Program-made: the position numbers and the translations under genes
Source of the DNA: DASWJQ01 sp036397095
Lineage (GTDB): Bacteria; Chloroflexota; Anaerolineae; Anaerolineales; E44-bin32
DNA length: 64,000 nt
Direction: 5' to 3'
NCBI GenBank assembly: GCA_036397095.1
Contig: DASWJQ010000118.1
Span: 23,392-87,391, forward strand
The notes under the pieces: model-generated
What the model was told of the DNA's origin: nothing
Seen by the model: only the letters and a program-made list of their open reading frames with translations
Database searches by the model: none
Shown here: in pieces, positions 33,777-41,922 of the stretch
Numbering within the stretch: the stretch's first letter is position 1
Layout of the letters: the number at the start of each line of letters is the position of its first letter

Positions 33777-34544
33777 CTAGGATCGGCGCCGGGCGGAAGC
33801 CAACAGCGTAACCCCTGGTTGATCGGCTTCTGCGAGCTGTAGCGGGCGGATGTCGATGTCGTCGAATCCGACCCAGGCCAACAGCATTGACAGTTCGAGC
33901 TTGGTGTACCAGCGGAACTGGCCCACACGGCGTTCCTCGCGCAGCACCTGCCCGCCTTGCAGCAGCCGGTAGCGGCGCTCGTCGGTGATCAGCTGCTCGA
34001 CCGGGTCGACGGCCAGCGCCCGGCGCTCAATGTGCAGGCGCCCGGACTCCGGGGCCAACCGGTCGACCGACAAGTCGCCGGCGCCGGCGAAGCCGGATTG
34101 GTCGTAGACCGACAGCAGCAACTGGCCGCCGGGCTCAAGCTGGGCGTGGAGTCGGCTGAGCGACTCGATCGCCAGATCGCGCTCGACCACGTGCATAAAG
34201 GTGCCACGCGGCAGGTAGATCAGCCGGTACTTGTCCGGCAGCGCCAGCTCCTGGAGCGCCTGCCAGTACAGCGAGACCGGCAGGTGGCGGGCGCGAGCCA
34301 GCTGCAAGCAGCGGCCCAGCGCCTCAAGCGAAAGATCGAGTCCGTCGACGGCCAGCCCTTCGGCCAGCCAGCGGAGCAACAGTTGCCCGCTGCCACAGCC
34401 GACTTCGAGGGCCGGCTGCCCGCCGGCCAACAGCGCTTGGTGGATCCGCGTGTCCTCAAGCCGAACCAGCGAGTCCGGTTCGATATACGCCTGGCCGGCC
34501 AGAGCCCCCAGGCCTTGATAAAGTTCCTGTCCTGAGTAACGCAT
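33777..34544 (-). CDS. Class I SAM-dependent methyltransferase
   Basis: The 255-aa protein has the Rossmann SAM loop PALEVGCGSGQLLLRWLAEG near residue 45, then VDGLDLSLEAL and RLIYLPRGTFMHV. The C-terminal beta region (LLQGGQVLREERRVGQFRWYTKLELSMLL) resembles small-molecule methyltransferases. The start is supported by GGGAGA about 7 nt upstream. It is followed by the tandem GNAT gene and preceded by a possible 44-aa ORF with a strong SD, so the three may form one transcript. The substrate is unknown. Confidence 0.88.
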   Translation of the reverse strand: MRYSGQELYQGLGALAGQAYIEPDSLVRLEDTRIHQALLAGGQPALEVGCGSGQLLLRWLAEGLAVDGLDLSLEALGRCLQLARARHLPVSLYWQALQELALPDKYRLIYLPRGTFMHVVERDLAIESLSRLHAQLEPGGQLLLSVYDQSGFAGAGDLSVDRLAPESGRLHIERRALAVDPVEQLITDERRYRLLQGGQVLREERRVGQFRWYTKLELSMLLAWVGFDDIDIRPLQLAEADQPGVTLLASARRRS

Positions 34545-34588
34545 GACGTTCTCCCGTTGAACCCAGCGGGCGCCCGGCCGGCTGTCGA

Positions 34589-34723
34589 TCATGGACCGGT
34601 CACGTGCTCCACTGGGGGCGAACCTCCCTGCCGCTTCCCGAGCAAACTTCGCTCACCTCGACCCGGGAAACGACACCCCCTACTCCCCCTCACTCGTGTT
34701 TCTGTTGGCTGTATGTTCGACAT
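34589..34723 (-). CDS. Possible 44-aa basic, glycine-rich small protein
   Basis: A short frame starts with ATG at 34723 and stops at 34589. AGGGAGG lies 6 nt before the ATG, one of the best SD sites in the region. The peptide begins MSNIQPTETRVRG and is rich in Arg and Gly, with one Cys (residue 17). It ends 44 nt before the methyltransferase ATG on the same strand. No family is recognised, and the composition could also arise by chance in GC-rich DNA. It may be a leader peptide for the downstream gene. Confidence 0.35.
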   Translation of the reverse strand: MSNIQPTETRVRGSRGCRFPGRGERSLLGKRQGGSPPVEHVTGP

Positions 34724-34760
34724 AGGTGGCCTCCCTTGCAGCTGCTGTGCTTAACGCGAC

Positions 34761-34782
34761 GAGGCCGCGCGCTGGCGGCCTC
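34761..34782. other. Perfect 8-bp hairpin GAGGCCGC / GCGGCCTC
   Basis: The arms flank the 6-nt loop GCGCTG. It lies between the terminator at 34.8 kb and the SD of the 44-aa frame. No U-run follows, so it is more likely a leader structure than a terminator. Confidence 0.5.
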
Positions 34783-34799
34783 GATGGGACGAACCCAAC

Positions 34800-34833
34800 A
34801 AAAAAGCCGCGGGCGCTGGAGTGCGCCCGCGGC
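34800..34833 (-). terminator. Strong Rho-independent terminator on the minus strand
   Basis: On the minus strand an 11-bp perfect stem (GCCGCGGGCGC / GCGCCCGCGGC, loop 6 nt) is followed by six Ts. This is the clearest intrinsic terminator in the window. It lies 23 nt after the stop of the 26-codon frame at 34857-34937, and implies that a minus-strand transcript ends here. Confidence 0.88.
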
Positions 34834-34856
34834 GGGTGCTCACATGAGCGACTCGG

Positions 34857-34937
34857 TCAGCAGGCGGACTCCGCGAAGGAAGCCTCGAAGGCGTCAACGC
34901 ACGCGAAGCGCTTCACGCTTACCTTCAACATTGCCAT
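34857..34937 (-). CDS. Possible 26-aa two-cysteine peptide ending at an intrinsic terminator
   Basis: A frame of 26 codons starts ATG at 34937 (second ATG at 34931) with AAGGA 7 nt upstream, and ends 23 nt before the terminator. The peptide has a basic N-terminal half (MLKVSVKRFAC) and an acidic C-terminal half (VDAFEASFAESAC) with Cys13 and Cys26, the last residue. I recognise no family. The pairing of SD, short frame and terminator is typical of an independent small gene, but a leader peptide or non-coding RNA cannot be excluded. The upstream SRPBCC gene ends at 35016, so it could also be the last cistron of that operon. Confidence 0.45.
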   Translation of the reverse strand: MAMLKVSVKRFACVDAFEASFAESAC

Positions 34938-35015
34938 CGGCTCATCCTTATCGCTGAAACTACCCGACCAAGGTACACCGGATCGGGACGATCGTCAAGT
35001 GGTGACATCAAACCT

Positions 35016-35492
35016 TTAAGGTTGGGAGGACGTAGTCTGGTCGTCGACCAGTTGTCTGAGCAATTCGAGCGAACCGTCCCAACCCCCCAGGAACCCCTGG
35101 TGAGCGCGGGCTGCCAGGTCGTCGCCCAGCGTCTCAAAGCCGGTATGGTCGAGGCGAACGTGGGTGGTGTTGCCGGCCGGCTCCAGAGTCAATGTCAAAA
35201 GGGTGTCTGCCGGCCATTGGCTGCCGTCCTGCCGGATCAAGCGCAGGGTGAAGGCAATCCGGTGCGGCGGGTCATAGACGGTCACCTCGCCGACTAGATG
35301 GTAGGCGAAGCCGCCGTGCTCGCCCTTCTCCAAGTAGGCACCGCCGACGTGGGGCTCAAGCTCGACCAACTCGGCGCCGCGAAACCAGGCCAGCAGCCCT
35401 TCGGCGGTGGCGATAAATGGCCAGATGGCCTCGGGGCCGGCTTCGATTTCAATTGCGTAACGGACGCTCAACTTCTCGGCGCGATCGTCCAT
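35016..35492 (-). CDS. SRPBCC (AHSA1-like) domain protein
   Basis: The 158-aa protein has the START/AHSA1 helix-grip pattern: VRYAIEIEAGPEAIWPFIATAEGLLAWF at the N terminus, GEVTVYDPPHRIAFTLR in the middle, and THVRLDHTGFETLG then GGWDGSLELLRQLV at the C-terminal helix. Such proteins bind hydrophobic ligands or act in small-molecule turnover and are often encoded beside an ArsR regulator, as here (11-nt gap). The ATG at 35492 has GAGGGAGG upstream and is preferred to an earlier in-frame start inside the arsR gene. Confidence 0.9.
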   Translation of the reverse strand: MDDRAEKLSVRYAIEIEAGPEAIWPFIATAEGLLAWFRGAELVELEPHVGGAYLEKGEHGGFAYHLVGEVTVYDPPHRIAFTLRLIRQDGSQWPADTLLTLTLEPAGNTTHVRLDHTGFETLGDDLAARAHQGFLGGWDGSLELLRQLVDDQTTSSQP

Positions 35493-35503
35493 GCTGGCCT
35501 CCC

Positions 35504-35854
35504 TCAGGTTGGCTTTTCGATGGTCTGTTTCAAGTCGGTCAGGCGCTGCAGCCACAGGTCCTCAAACAGGGCCAGCCAATCCCGGTACAGCCGGCCAAGC
35601 GGGGCCGCGTTGAGACGGTACCAACGCTGGCGACCCCTGCGCTCGGCCCGTACCAGATCCGCCTGGCGCAGCAGTGCGAGATGTTTGCTGACCGCCGGCC
35701 GGCTAATCCGCGGAAAATGGTCGGCGATCGCGCCCGCTGTCATTGGTCCATGCTGGCGCAACAGGTCAAGAATGCGTTGACGGGGCGGAGCCGCCAACGC
35801 CTGCAACGTGCGGGCTCGCTGGCGTTGAGCGGCGCTGGAAGCGGCCTGCGTCAT
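35504..35854 (-). CDS. ArsR-family winged-helix repressor
   Basis: The 116-aa protein has the ArsR fold: LAAPPRQRILDLLRQHGPMTAGAIADHF, recognition helix ISRPAVSKHLALLRQADLV, and beta wing AERRGRQRWYRLN. The metal-binding ELCVCDL box is absent, so it belongs to the SRPBCC-linked non-metal subgroup. It overlaps the upstream VOC gene by 4 nt and precedes the SRPBCC gene by 11 nt. It probably represses its own operon through the inverted repeat at 36252-36267. Confidence 0.93.
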   Translation of the reverse strand: MTQAASSAAQRQRARTLQALAAPPRQRILDLLRQHGPMTAGAIADHFPRISRPAVSKHLALLRQADLVRAERRGRQRWYRLNAAPLGRLYRDWLALFEDLWLQRLTDLKQTIEKPT

Positions 35855-36231
35855 GCGCCCGGCTCCATCTGGCGCTCGAATTGCTCATGGACGTTGCCAA
35901 AGGGGTCTCGGAAGGCGGCGAACAGGCCGGGGGGGGCGGTCTCCGGTTCGCTGTGGAGCAGCTCGACCCCGGCAGCCCGCAGCTCGTCCATGGCTTGCTG
36001 GATTTCGTCGACCTGAAATGCCAGCAGTGTTTGTGCCTGGTTGGGATAGGCAATGCTGGTCGCTTGGTCGGCCAGGTAGAGGACGATCGACGGGCCGTCG
36101 TTCTCGAGCACCAGCACCCGCGGCAGGTAATCGGCTGTGCGGACGGCCAGACCCAGAAGGTCGCAATAGAAAGACCGGGCGCGATCCATGTCATTGACGC
36201 CAATTTCGATCAAGCCAACGCAATTGACCAT
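35851..36231 (-). CDS. VOC (glyoxalase/bleomycin resistance) superfamily protein
   Basis: The 126-aa protein has paired beta-alpha-beta-beta-beta units: GLIEIGVNDMDRARSFYCDLLGL, LVLENDGPSIVLYLADQ, TLLAFQVDEIQQAMDELRAAGVEL, and AAFRDPFGNVHEQFER. A metal-binding His/Glu set is only partly evident. It may be a lyase, dioxygenase or binding protein. The second of two adjacent ATGs (36231) is chosen because GGAGG lies 4 nt before it. It is the first gene of the VOC-arsR-SRPBCC operon. Confidence 0.88.
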   Translation of the reverse strand: MVNCVGLIEIGVNDMDRARSFYCDLLGLAVRTADYLPRVLVLENDGPSIVLYLADQATSIAYPNQAQTLLAFQVDEIQQAMDELRAAGVELLHSEPETAPPGLFAAFRDPFGNVHEQFERQMEPGA

Positions 36232-36251
36232 CATGCCTCCATCCAAGAAAC

Positions 36252-36267
36252 GTAACCAAAGAGTTAC
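36252..36267. promoter_or_regulatory. Candidate ArsR operator: GTAAC-N6-GTTAC
   Basis: The inverted repeat GTAACCAAAGAGTTAC lies 20 nt upstream of the VOC gene. A minus-strand TATATG that could be the -10 adjoins it (36266-36271). Position over the promoter of an ArsR-encoding operon suggests autorepression. Confidence 0.5.
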
Positions 36268-36327
36268 ATATACTTCCGCGTTTGTCAACCTGCAAGTGGT
36301 CGGGCAGGTCATTCGTTGTCTTGCCGT

Positions 36328-37038
36328 CTAGATGCCCAAATAGGCTCTTTGCACCGCGGGGTTGGTGGCGACGGTCTCGGCCGGGCCCTCAAGGCTGACG
36401 CGGCCTTCGCTGACCACATAGGCATAGTCGCTGACGGAAAGCGCCATGTGCACGTTTTGTTCGACGAGCAGCATGGTCAGCCCTTCGGCTTTGAGCCGGA
36501 GCAGGGAGTGGAAGAGGTTAATGACGAGCAGAGGTGCTAACCCCAAACTGAGCTCGTCGACCATCAGGATCTTTGGTTCTGCCATGATGCCGCGGGCAAC
36601 CGCCAACATCTGCTGTTCGCCGCCGCTCAAGGTCCCACCGAGCTGGTGGCGGCGTTCTTTGAGGCGCGGGAAGAGCTCAAAGACGCGATCCAGATTCCGG
36701 CGGGTTCGCGCCTGGGCGCGGGAATTGGTGGCGCCCATCTCCAGGTTTTCTTCCACGGTCATGTCGGTGAACAGCTGCCTGCCTTCGGGCACAAGCACCA
36801 GGCCCAGTCCGGGCTTGTGATAAGCAGGCAACCCGGTGACATCGGCACCTTCCAGGCGCACCGTCCCTTGCCAAGGGCGAATTGAACCCATAACGGCCCG
36901 CAGCAGGGTGGTCTTCCCAACGCCGTTGCCGCCCACGAGCGAGGTCAGTTTGCCCTCTTGGAGGTTAAGATCAATGCCCCAGAGGATTTGTACATCGCCG
37001 TAGCCGGCTTCGAGCGCCTCGACTTCCAGCAATGGCAT
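36328..37038 (-). CDS. livF: Branched-chain amino acid-type ABC transporter ATPase LivF
   Basis: The 236-aa ATPase has Walker A GGNGVGKTTLLRAVMG, the signature LSGGEQQMLAVARG, Walker B ILMVDELSLGLAP, and the terminal YLGI typical of LivF. It energises import together with LivG. The gene begins 4 nt after livG and is the last of the five-gene transporter cluster. Confidence 0.95.
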   Translation of the reverse strand: MPLLEVEALEAGYGDVQILWGIDLNLQEGKLTSLVGGNGVGKTTLLRAVMGSIRPWQGTVRLEGADVTGLPAYHKPGLGLVLVPEGRQLFTDMTVEENLEMGATNSRAQARTRRNLDRVFELFPRLKERRHQLGGTLSGGEQQMLAVARGIMAEPKILMVDELSLGLAPLLVINLFHSLLRLKAEGLTMLLVEQNVHMALSVSDYAYVVSEGRVSLEGPAETVATNPAVQRAYLGI

Positions 37039-37041
37039 GGC

Positions 37042-37806
37042 TTACTCCTCGCCCAAGCGGCGCGCAGCCTCGGCCAGTTCCTCGGCTAATTTTGGATCGC
37101 CTAAATAGGCTTCGATAACCTTGGGGTCGTCAGACACTTCGGCGGGCGTCCCCTGGGCGATCAGTTGGCCGTAGTCCAACACCACCACCCGGTCGGAGAC
37201 GTTCATGACCGCGTGCATCACATGTTCAATCATGATCACCGTCACCCCTTGCTGGCGTATCTGGCCAATGGTCTCGATCATGCCCCCGATTTCCGATTGG
37301 TTGAGACCGGCAAGCACCTCGTCCAGCAGCAACAGCCGAGGGCTGGCGGCCAAAGCCCGGGCCAGTTCGAGCCTCTTCTTCTGGGCTACGTTGAGGCTGT
37401 TGGCCAACTGCGGACCCTTGTCGGCCAGGCCGACGAAGGCCAAGACCTCGTCTGCGGTGACGGCCGCCTTGGCCAGGCTCTCATTTTCCCGGCCGAAGCA
37501 GGCACCCACCATTACATTCTCCCGAACGGTGAGATCGTTGAGTGGTTGCACGATTTGATGCGTGCGGGCAAGCCCCTTTTTGGCCAACTCGTAGGGCTTC
37601 CAGCCGGTGACCGACTCTCCAAGGAATTTGATCGACCCCCTGTCAGCCGGGTAAACGCCATTGATCACGTTGAACAGGGTGGTCTTGCCGGCGCCGTTGG
37701 GACCAATCAATCCCAGGATCTCTCCCGGCTTCACATCGATCGTCACGTGGCTTAGCGCTTGCAGGCCGCCGAAGTACTTATCGACACCGAGCACCTGAAG
37801 GATCAT
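37042..37806 (-). CDS. livG: Branched-chain amino acid-type ABC transporter ATPase LivG
   Basis: The 254-aa ATPase has Walker A GPNGAGKTTLFNVING, a TQIVQPLNDLTVRENVMVG-type Q-loop region, a degenerate signature (LNVAQKKRLELARALA) and Walker B LLLLDEVLAGLN. The ATG at 37806 gives an ATGA overlap with livM; the longer open frame upstream lies within livM and is rejected. The signature lacks the usual LSGGQ and reads NVAQKK, a variant common in this ATPase family. Confidence 0.94.
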   Translation of the reverse strand: MILQVLGVDKYFGGLQALSHVTIDVKPGEILGLIGPNGAGKTTLFNVINGVYPADRGSIKFLGESVTGWKPYELAKKGLARTHQIVQPLNDLTVRENVMVGACFGRENESLAKAAVTADEVLAFVGLADKGPQLANSLNVAQKKRLELARALAASPRLLLLDEVLAGLNQSEIGGMIETIGQIRQQGVTVIMIEHVMHAVMNVSDRVVVLDYGQLIAQGTPAEVSDDPKVIEAYLGDPKLAEELAEAARRLGEE

Positions 37807-38771
37807 TCGAGCACCTTCCTGAGCCACGGCACGCGTTCCCGAAGCCAGCCGACAACCCCTTGGGGGATGAACAGGACGATCAGCAAGAGCATGGCCCCGG
37901 CGACCACCAGTTGGACATTGCGGAATACCGGTGTCACCAGCAGCGTGCCTCGCAGTCGCTGGTAGGCGGCTGCTCCCAGCAGCGGGCCCAGCACCGTGCC
38001 CGAGCCGCCGAGCATCACCATCACGATCATTTCGATCGAAAAATGCAGGCGGAAGGCATCGCCCGGCAGAATGTTGCCATTCTTGAAGAAGAAGAGCACG
38101 CCCATAATCCCGGGGAAGACCGCCGAGAGCACGTACGCCCAAGTCTTGGCGCTGGGCGTGACAACCCCCATCACTTCGGCGGCGTCTTCATTCTCGCGAA
38201 TGGCCATCAGGCCTAGGCCGAATTTGGATGACTTCATGTAGTAGCTGGCCAGGAGAACGGCTAAAGCCAAGCCCAGCGCCAGAAAATATGTCGTCCACAA
38301 GGCCTGGGCCGCGCCGCCATAGTCGGTGTAGACCTGAAAGTTCAGCTGCATGCCGACCGGCCCGCCAAACGGGTCGAAGTTGCGGATGAAGGCGCGGGCG
38401 GCCTCGTTGATCCCAATCGTCGCCAGTGCAAAGTAGGCGCCCCGCAACCTGAGGATGGCCCGCCCAAGCAAGAAGGCGGCGATAGCCGGCACCAGGCCCC
38501 CGGCAATCATCGCCAACCAAAGCGGCTGTCCGCGGCTGCTGATCAGATAGAAGCCGACGTAACCGCCCAGGCCATAGAAGACGATGTGGCCAAAGCTGAC
38601 GTAGCCGGTGTAGCCCAGCAGCAAGTTGAGGCTGGAGGCCAGCACAATCGAGAGCAGGATGGTGAAGACTACCTCGCGGGTTGCGGCGCTGCCGGTCAGC
38701 ACTGGCAGGATCCCGATCAGCCCGACCAGGATGAGCGGAAGCCAGAACCCGGGACGTCGAAACCAGTTCAT
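37803..38771 (-). CDS. livM: Branched-chain amino acid-type ABC transporter permease LivM
   Basis: The 322-aa permease has about nine membrane helices and the LivM motifs LNLLLGYTGYVSFGHIVFYGLGGYVGF and LRGAYFALATIGINEAARAF. The EAA-like cytoplasmic loop GLMAIRENEDAAEVMGV contacts the ATPases. It overlaps livH and livG by 4 nt each, so the cluster is translationally coupled. Confidence 0.95.
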   Translation of the reverse strand: MNWFRRPGFWLPLILVGLIGILPVLTGSAATREVVFTILLSIVLASSLNLLLGYTGYVSFGHIVFYGLGGYVGFYLISSRGQPLWLAMIAGGLVPAIAAFLLGRAILRLRGAYFALATIGINEAARAFIRNFDPFGGPVGMQLNFQVYTDYGGAAQALWTTYFLALGLALAVLLASYYMKSSKFGLGLMAIRENEDAAEVMGVVTPSAKTWAYVLSAVFPGIMGVLFFFKNGNILPGDAFRLHFSIEMIVMVMLGGSGTVLGPLLGAAAYQRLRGTLLVTPVFRNVQLVVAGAMLLLIVLFIPQGVVGWLRERVPWLRKVLE

Positions 38772-39628
38772 ACCCGCCTCGCCAGCAACCCGCTAGGCCG
38801 CAGCAGGATCAACAGGACAAACAGAACGAATTCGAGCACCGGCACCCAGGTTGTCTCCATAAAGACCGGGATTACGCCTTCTAGGGTCCCCAGAATCAAG
38901 CCGCCAAACAAAGCGCCAAGCGGATTGCCCAGCCCGCCGAGCACAACGATGACGAAGCTGCGAAGTTCGTAGCCGCCTCCTGACAAGACGGTAAACGGGA
39001 AAAAGGTGGCGATTAGGCCGCCGGCAATTGCCGCCAGCATAGTGCCTAGCCCAAAGCTGAGCGCCAGGGCCCGGGCTGACGGGATGCCCATTAACTCGGC
39101 GGCAACCCGGTTGTTGGCAACCGCCCGGATGTGCTTTCCCTGACGGGTGCGGGCCAGGAACAGGTAGAGCAAACCGGTGACGAGACAGGCAATGACCGCG
39201 GCTGCCAGCCGCGTCCCCAGCAGTTGAAGAGGGCCGAGTGAGACACTGCCGAGCGAGAAGTCCACGTTGTAGGGGGTAACGGTGAAGATTGCCGTCCCAA
39301 CACCGATCAGGATCATGTTGACCGAGAATGTGGCGAGCAGGGTCGAGAGATGAGGGGCGTTAATCACCCGGTGGACGGCAACCGCATAGATGAGAACGCC
39401 CGCCAGCAGTCCGGCCAGCGCCACAACGATCAGCGCCAGGTAGGGATTCATACCGATTTGGCTGAAGAGCAGATAGACGCCAAACATGCCCATTGCGATG
39501 ATCGGGCCATGGGACAGGTTGATGACGTTCATCACGCCCCAGATGAGGCTGAGCCCCATGGCCGCCAGCCCATAGACAAATCCAAGCAACAGGCCGTCGA
39601 CCAGCGATGGGAGCAAGATACCGATCAT
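38768..39628 (-). CDS. livH: Branched-chain amino acid-type ABC transporter permease LivH
   Basis: The 286-aa permease starts MIGILLPSLVDGLLLGFVYGLAAMGLSLIWGVMNVINLSHG, a LivH signature. The cytoplasmic loop is RAVANNRVAAELMGI. The ATG at 39628 is used because GGAGCG lies 6 nt upstream; a TTG four codons earlier was rejected. A strong hairpin at 39649-39676 separates it from livK. Confidence 0.94.
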   Translation of the reverse strand: MIGILLPSLVDGLLLGFVYGLAAMGLSLIWGVMNVINLSHGPIIAMGMFGVYLLFSQIGMNPYLALIVVALAGLLAGVLIYAVAVHRVINAPHLSTLLATFSVNMILIGVGTAIFTVTPYNVDFSLGSVSLGPLQLLGTRLAAAVIACLVTGLLYLFLARTRQGKHIRAVANNRVAAELMGIPSARALALSFGLGTMLAAIAGGLIATFFPFTVLSGGGYELRSFVIVVLGGLGNPLGALFGGLILGTLEGVIPVFMETTWVPVLEFVLFVLLILLRPSGLLARRV

Positions 39629-39648
39629 GATTCGCTCCAAGAATGCGT

Positions 39649-39676
39649 GGGGTCCCGCCCCGAAGGGCGGGACCCC
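39649..39676. terminator. 12-bp hairpin between livK and livH
   Basis: GGGGTCCCGCCC and GGGCGGGACCCC flank a CGAA loop. No U-run follows on the minus strand. It probably causes partial termination or stabilises the livK 3' end, giving more binding protein than permease, as is common for such transporters. Confidence 0.6.
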
Positions 39677-39691
39677 TACGGCCGCGCCAGA

Positions 39692-41035
39692 TTATGGGAT
39701 CGGGTACACGGTGTCAGCCGTCATGCCTTCCAGCGGCCATACCACCTCTTTGTGCAGGTCATCGATGTCCTGCCACTGGATGTAGACCATGCTGTGGCCG
39801 ATTTGCAGCCCATGAGCTTCTGGGCTGGTGTCGAACTTGATGCGGCCGTAGAACGTCAGGATGTCCATCGCATCCAACGCCGCCTTGACGGCCTCCGGGT
39901 CGTAGGAGCCGGCATCCATGATGGCCTTTTGCAGGATCAGGCCAGCCGCATAGCCGCCGGCAGAGTGATAGGAAGGCTCCTCATCGTACTTGGCAATGTA
40001 GTCGGCCACAAACTCCTCGCCGGATGGTCCGAACCATTCCAGACCGGCTTCGGCCGCCGACTCCTCGGTAAATTGCGCCAAGGGCTCCCACTGGCTGGGG
40101 CCGATGATGCCAGCGGCGGCCTCGCCCAATTCGGCGAAATCCGGCTCCGGCGGGGCCACCAGCAGGGTGACAAAGGCCAAGTCGATTTGCTTCTCGTAGA
40201 GCTGGCGGGCGAAGGTGCTCCCATCCTGGAAGTGGCCGCCGCCAAGCAGGGCATCCGGCTGGGCCGCTTCGATCTTATTGATGAAGGACCCAAAGTCCGT
40301 TGTGCCCGAGTCGTAACCCTCGAACAGCACGACTTCATAGCCGAGCGTTTCGGCGTAGTCCTTGGCCGCCGTGACCACGTCGGTTGAGAACTGATCGTTC
40401 TCATGAACGAATGCCACCCGTGTGACAGCGCTGTCGACGTGCTGGAGCAGGTCGAGGGCACCGGTCAGGTAGCTGCTGGCCGGTGTATAGGTCTGGTACA
40501 CGCCGGTATAGCCCAGCTTGTAGGTCGAGTCGGAGGCTGCGCCGGTCGTAATCATGACCTTACCATACTGCTCGGCGATGACCGACGAGGCCGCCGTCAG
40601 GCCACTTGAGTAAGGGCTGATTAGGAAGTCGGCGTTGTCCTCAGTCGCCAACCGTGTGTACAGTTCTTGAACGCGTTCGCTGCTGCTCTCGTCATCGTAG
40701 GATACGGTGTCAAACGTTACCATCTCGTTGCCGACCTGGAAGCCGTCCATGGCATTCAGGTGGTCGATCCACAGCTGAAGGCCATTGTCCTGGCGGCTGG
40801 ACGACACGTTCTGGCTCCCGGTCAACGAGGCCGTGTAGCCAAGCAGCAGGGACGTCTCCGTCAGCTCAATTGCCTGTTCTGCCGGCTGCTCTTCGGCCGG
40901 CTGTTCTTCTTCTGGAGCTGGCGCTGGTTCTTCCGGCTGGGTTTCGGGGGCGACTGTTGGGGCCGGCGCGCAAGCGCCTAGCACCAGGGCGAACATCATC
41001 AGCAGCGCCAGGACCGAACTAGATACTCGTCGCAT
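39692..41035 (-). CDS. livK: Branched-chain amino acid-type substrate-binding lipoprotein
   Basis: The 447-aa protein has a lipoprotein signal ending LVLGAC and an acidic Pro/Glu linker. A periplasmic-binding-protein type 1 fold follows (SLLLGYTASLTGSQNVSSSRQDNGL, LISPYSSGLTAASSVIAEQYGKVMITTGAASD, TRVAFVHENDQFSTDVVTAAKDYAE, YHSAGGYAAGLILQKA). Its ligand could be an amino acid, amide or related compound; the binding residues are not diagnostic. The ATG at 41035 has AGGAGGAG 6 nt upstream. The adjacent two-component genes, with an extracytoplasmic sensor, may control it. Confidence 0.93.
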   Translation of the reverse strand: MRRVSSSVLALLMMFALVLGACAPAPTVAPETQPEEPAPAPEEEQPAEEQPAEQAIELTETSLLLGYTASLTGSQNVSSSRQDNGLQLWIDHLNAMDGFQVGNEMVTFDTVSYDDESSSERVQELYTRLATEDNADFLISPYSSGLTAASSVIAEQYGKVMITTGAASDSTYKLGYTGVYQTYTPASSYLTGALDLLQHVDSAVTRVAFVHENDQFSTDVVTAAKDYAETLGYEVVLFEGYDSGTTDFGSFINKIEAAQPDALLGGGHFQDGSTFARQLYEKQIDLAFVTLLVAPPEPDFAELGEAAAGIIGPSQWEPLAQFTEESAAEAGLEWFGPSGEEFVADYIAKYDEEPSYHSAGGYAAGLILQKAIMDAGSYDPEAVKAALDAMDILTFYGRIKFDTSPEAHGLQIGHSMVYIQWQDIDDLHKEVVWPLEGMTADTVYPIP

Positions 41036-41220
41036 GATGGCTCCTCCTATGGGCATCCGCTTCAATAGCCATGAGTCGTCAATCGTCGAATGGGTCAATG
41101 CACCCTCCTCCGGGGTTACCGGCTAGCGTTGCCCCAGCTCTATTGGTGCGCATGGAGGCGAATGGGGCATAAAGACAGCGCCGCATTCATAAATGGATCG
41201 TAAAAAAGGGGGGTGTTGAC

Positions 41221-41922
41221 CTAAACGGAGGTCAAGCGGTAGCCTACGCCGTGTTCGGTAAGGAGCAGCTCGGGGCGGCCAGGGTCGATTTCGATTTTGC
41301 GCCGTAAGCGACCAATGTAAACCCGAATGTACTCGATCTCACCCCCATAGGTCTCACCCCACACTCGTTTGAGCAAGTCCCGGTGGCTGAAAACCCGCTC
41401 AGGCTGCTCCATCAAGGTCCGGAGCAGATCGAATTCGATTGGGGTCAAGTCCGCCGGCTGGCCCCGGACGATCACCCGCCGTGTAGCCGGATCAAGCTCA
41501 ATACCGGCCTCGAACAGGACCGAGCGCTGGTTGTGAGCCGGCCGCGAATGCCAGGAAGTGCGGCGCAGGATGGCCTTTACTCGAGCCATCAATTCCTCAA
41601 CGCCAAAAGGCTTGGTCAGGTAGTCATCGGCACCTAAGTCGAGGGCGACAACCTTGTCCCGTTCCTCGTCAAGCGCCGTCAGAATCAAGATAGGTACATA
41701 GGAGTTCTGCCGGATTCGTCTGGCAGTTTCCAGGCCATCCATGTGCGGCATCATCAGGTCCAGGATGATGAGATCGAAGGAAGTTTTGGCGGCCAGGGCC
41801 AGGGCTTCAAGACCGCTAGCGGCTGTTTGGACTCGGAAGCCGCGCACTTCCAGGTTGCGCCGAACGAAGCCACGCAACGGCGCTTCGTCATCGACAACCA
41901 GCACATTTGGATTTGCGGTCAT
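41221..41922 (-). CDS. OmpR/KdpE-type response regulator
   Basis: The 233-aa regulator has a receiver (VLVVDDEAPLRGFVRRNL, Asp in LIILDLMMPHMDGLE, Thr in ILILTALDEERD, Lys in YLTKPFGVEEL) and a PhoB-type winged helix (LTPIEFDLLRTLMEQPERVFSHRDLLKRVWG, ending LLTEHGVGYRLTSV). Its start overlaps the kinase stop by 4 nt (ATGA). It lies 185 nt upstream of livK on the same strand, so livK and the transporter are plausible targets. Confidence 0.95.
   Translation of the reverse strand: MTANPNVLVVDDEAPLRGFVRRNLEVRGFRVQTAASGLEALALAAKTSFDLIILDLMMPHMDGLETARRIRQNSYVPILILTALDEERDKVVALDLGADDYLTKPFGVEELMARVKAILRRTSWHSRPAHNQRSVLFEAGIELDPATRRVIVRGQPADLTPIEFDLLRTLMEQPERVFSHRDLLKRVWGETYGGEIEYIRVYIGRLRRKIEIDPGRPELLLTEHGVGYRLTSV

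Noticed and set aside
34557..34957. Two plus-strand frames across 34.6-34.95 kb
   Set aside because: They read through the intrinsic terminator and hairpin on the complementary strand, and lack an SD or a recognisable domain.
34600..34990. Possible tmRNA, SRP RNA or RNase P RNA because of the strong terminator
   Set aside because: None of the conserved cores (tRNA-like ends with a resume frame, GGAAGGAAGCAGCC, GAGGAAAGTCC) are present.
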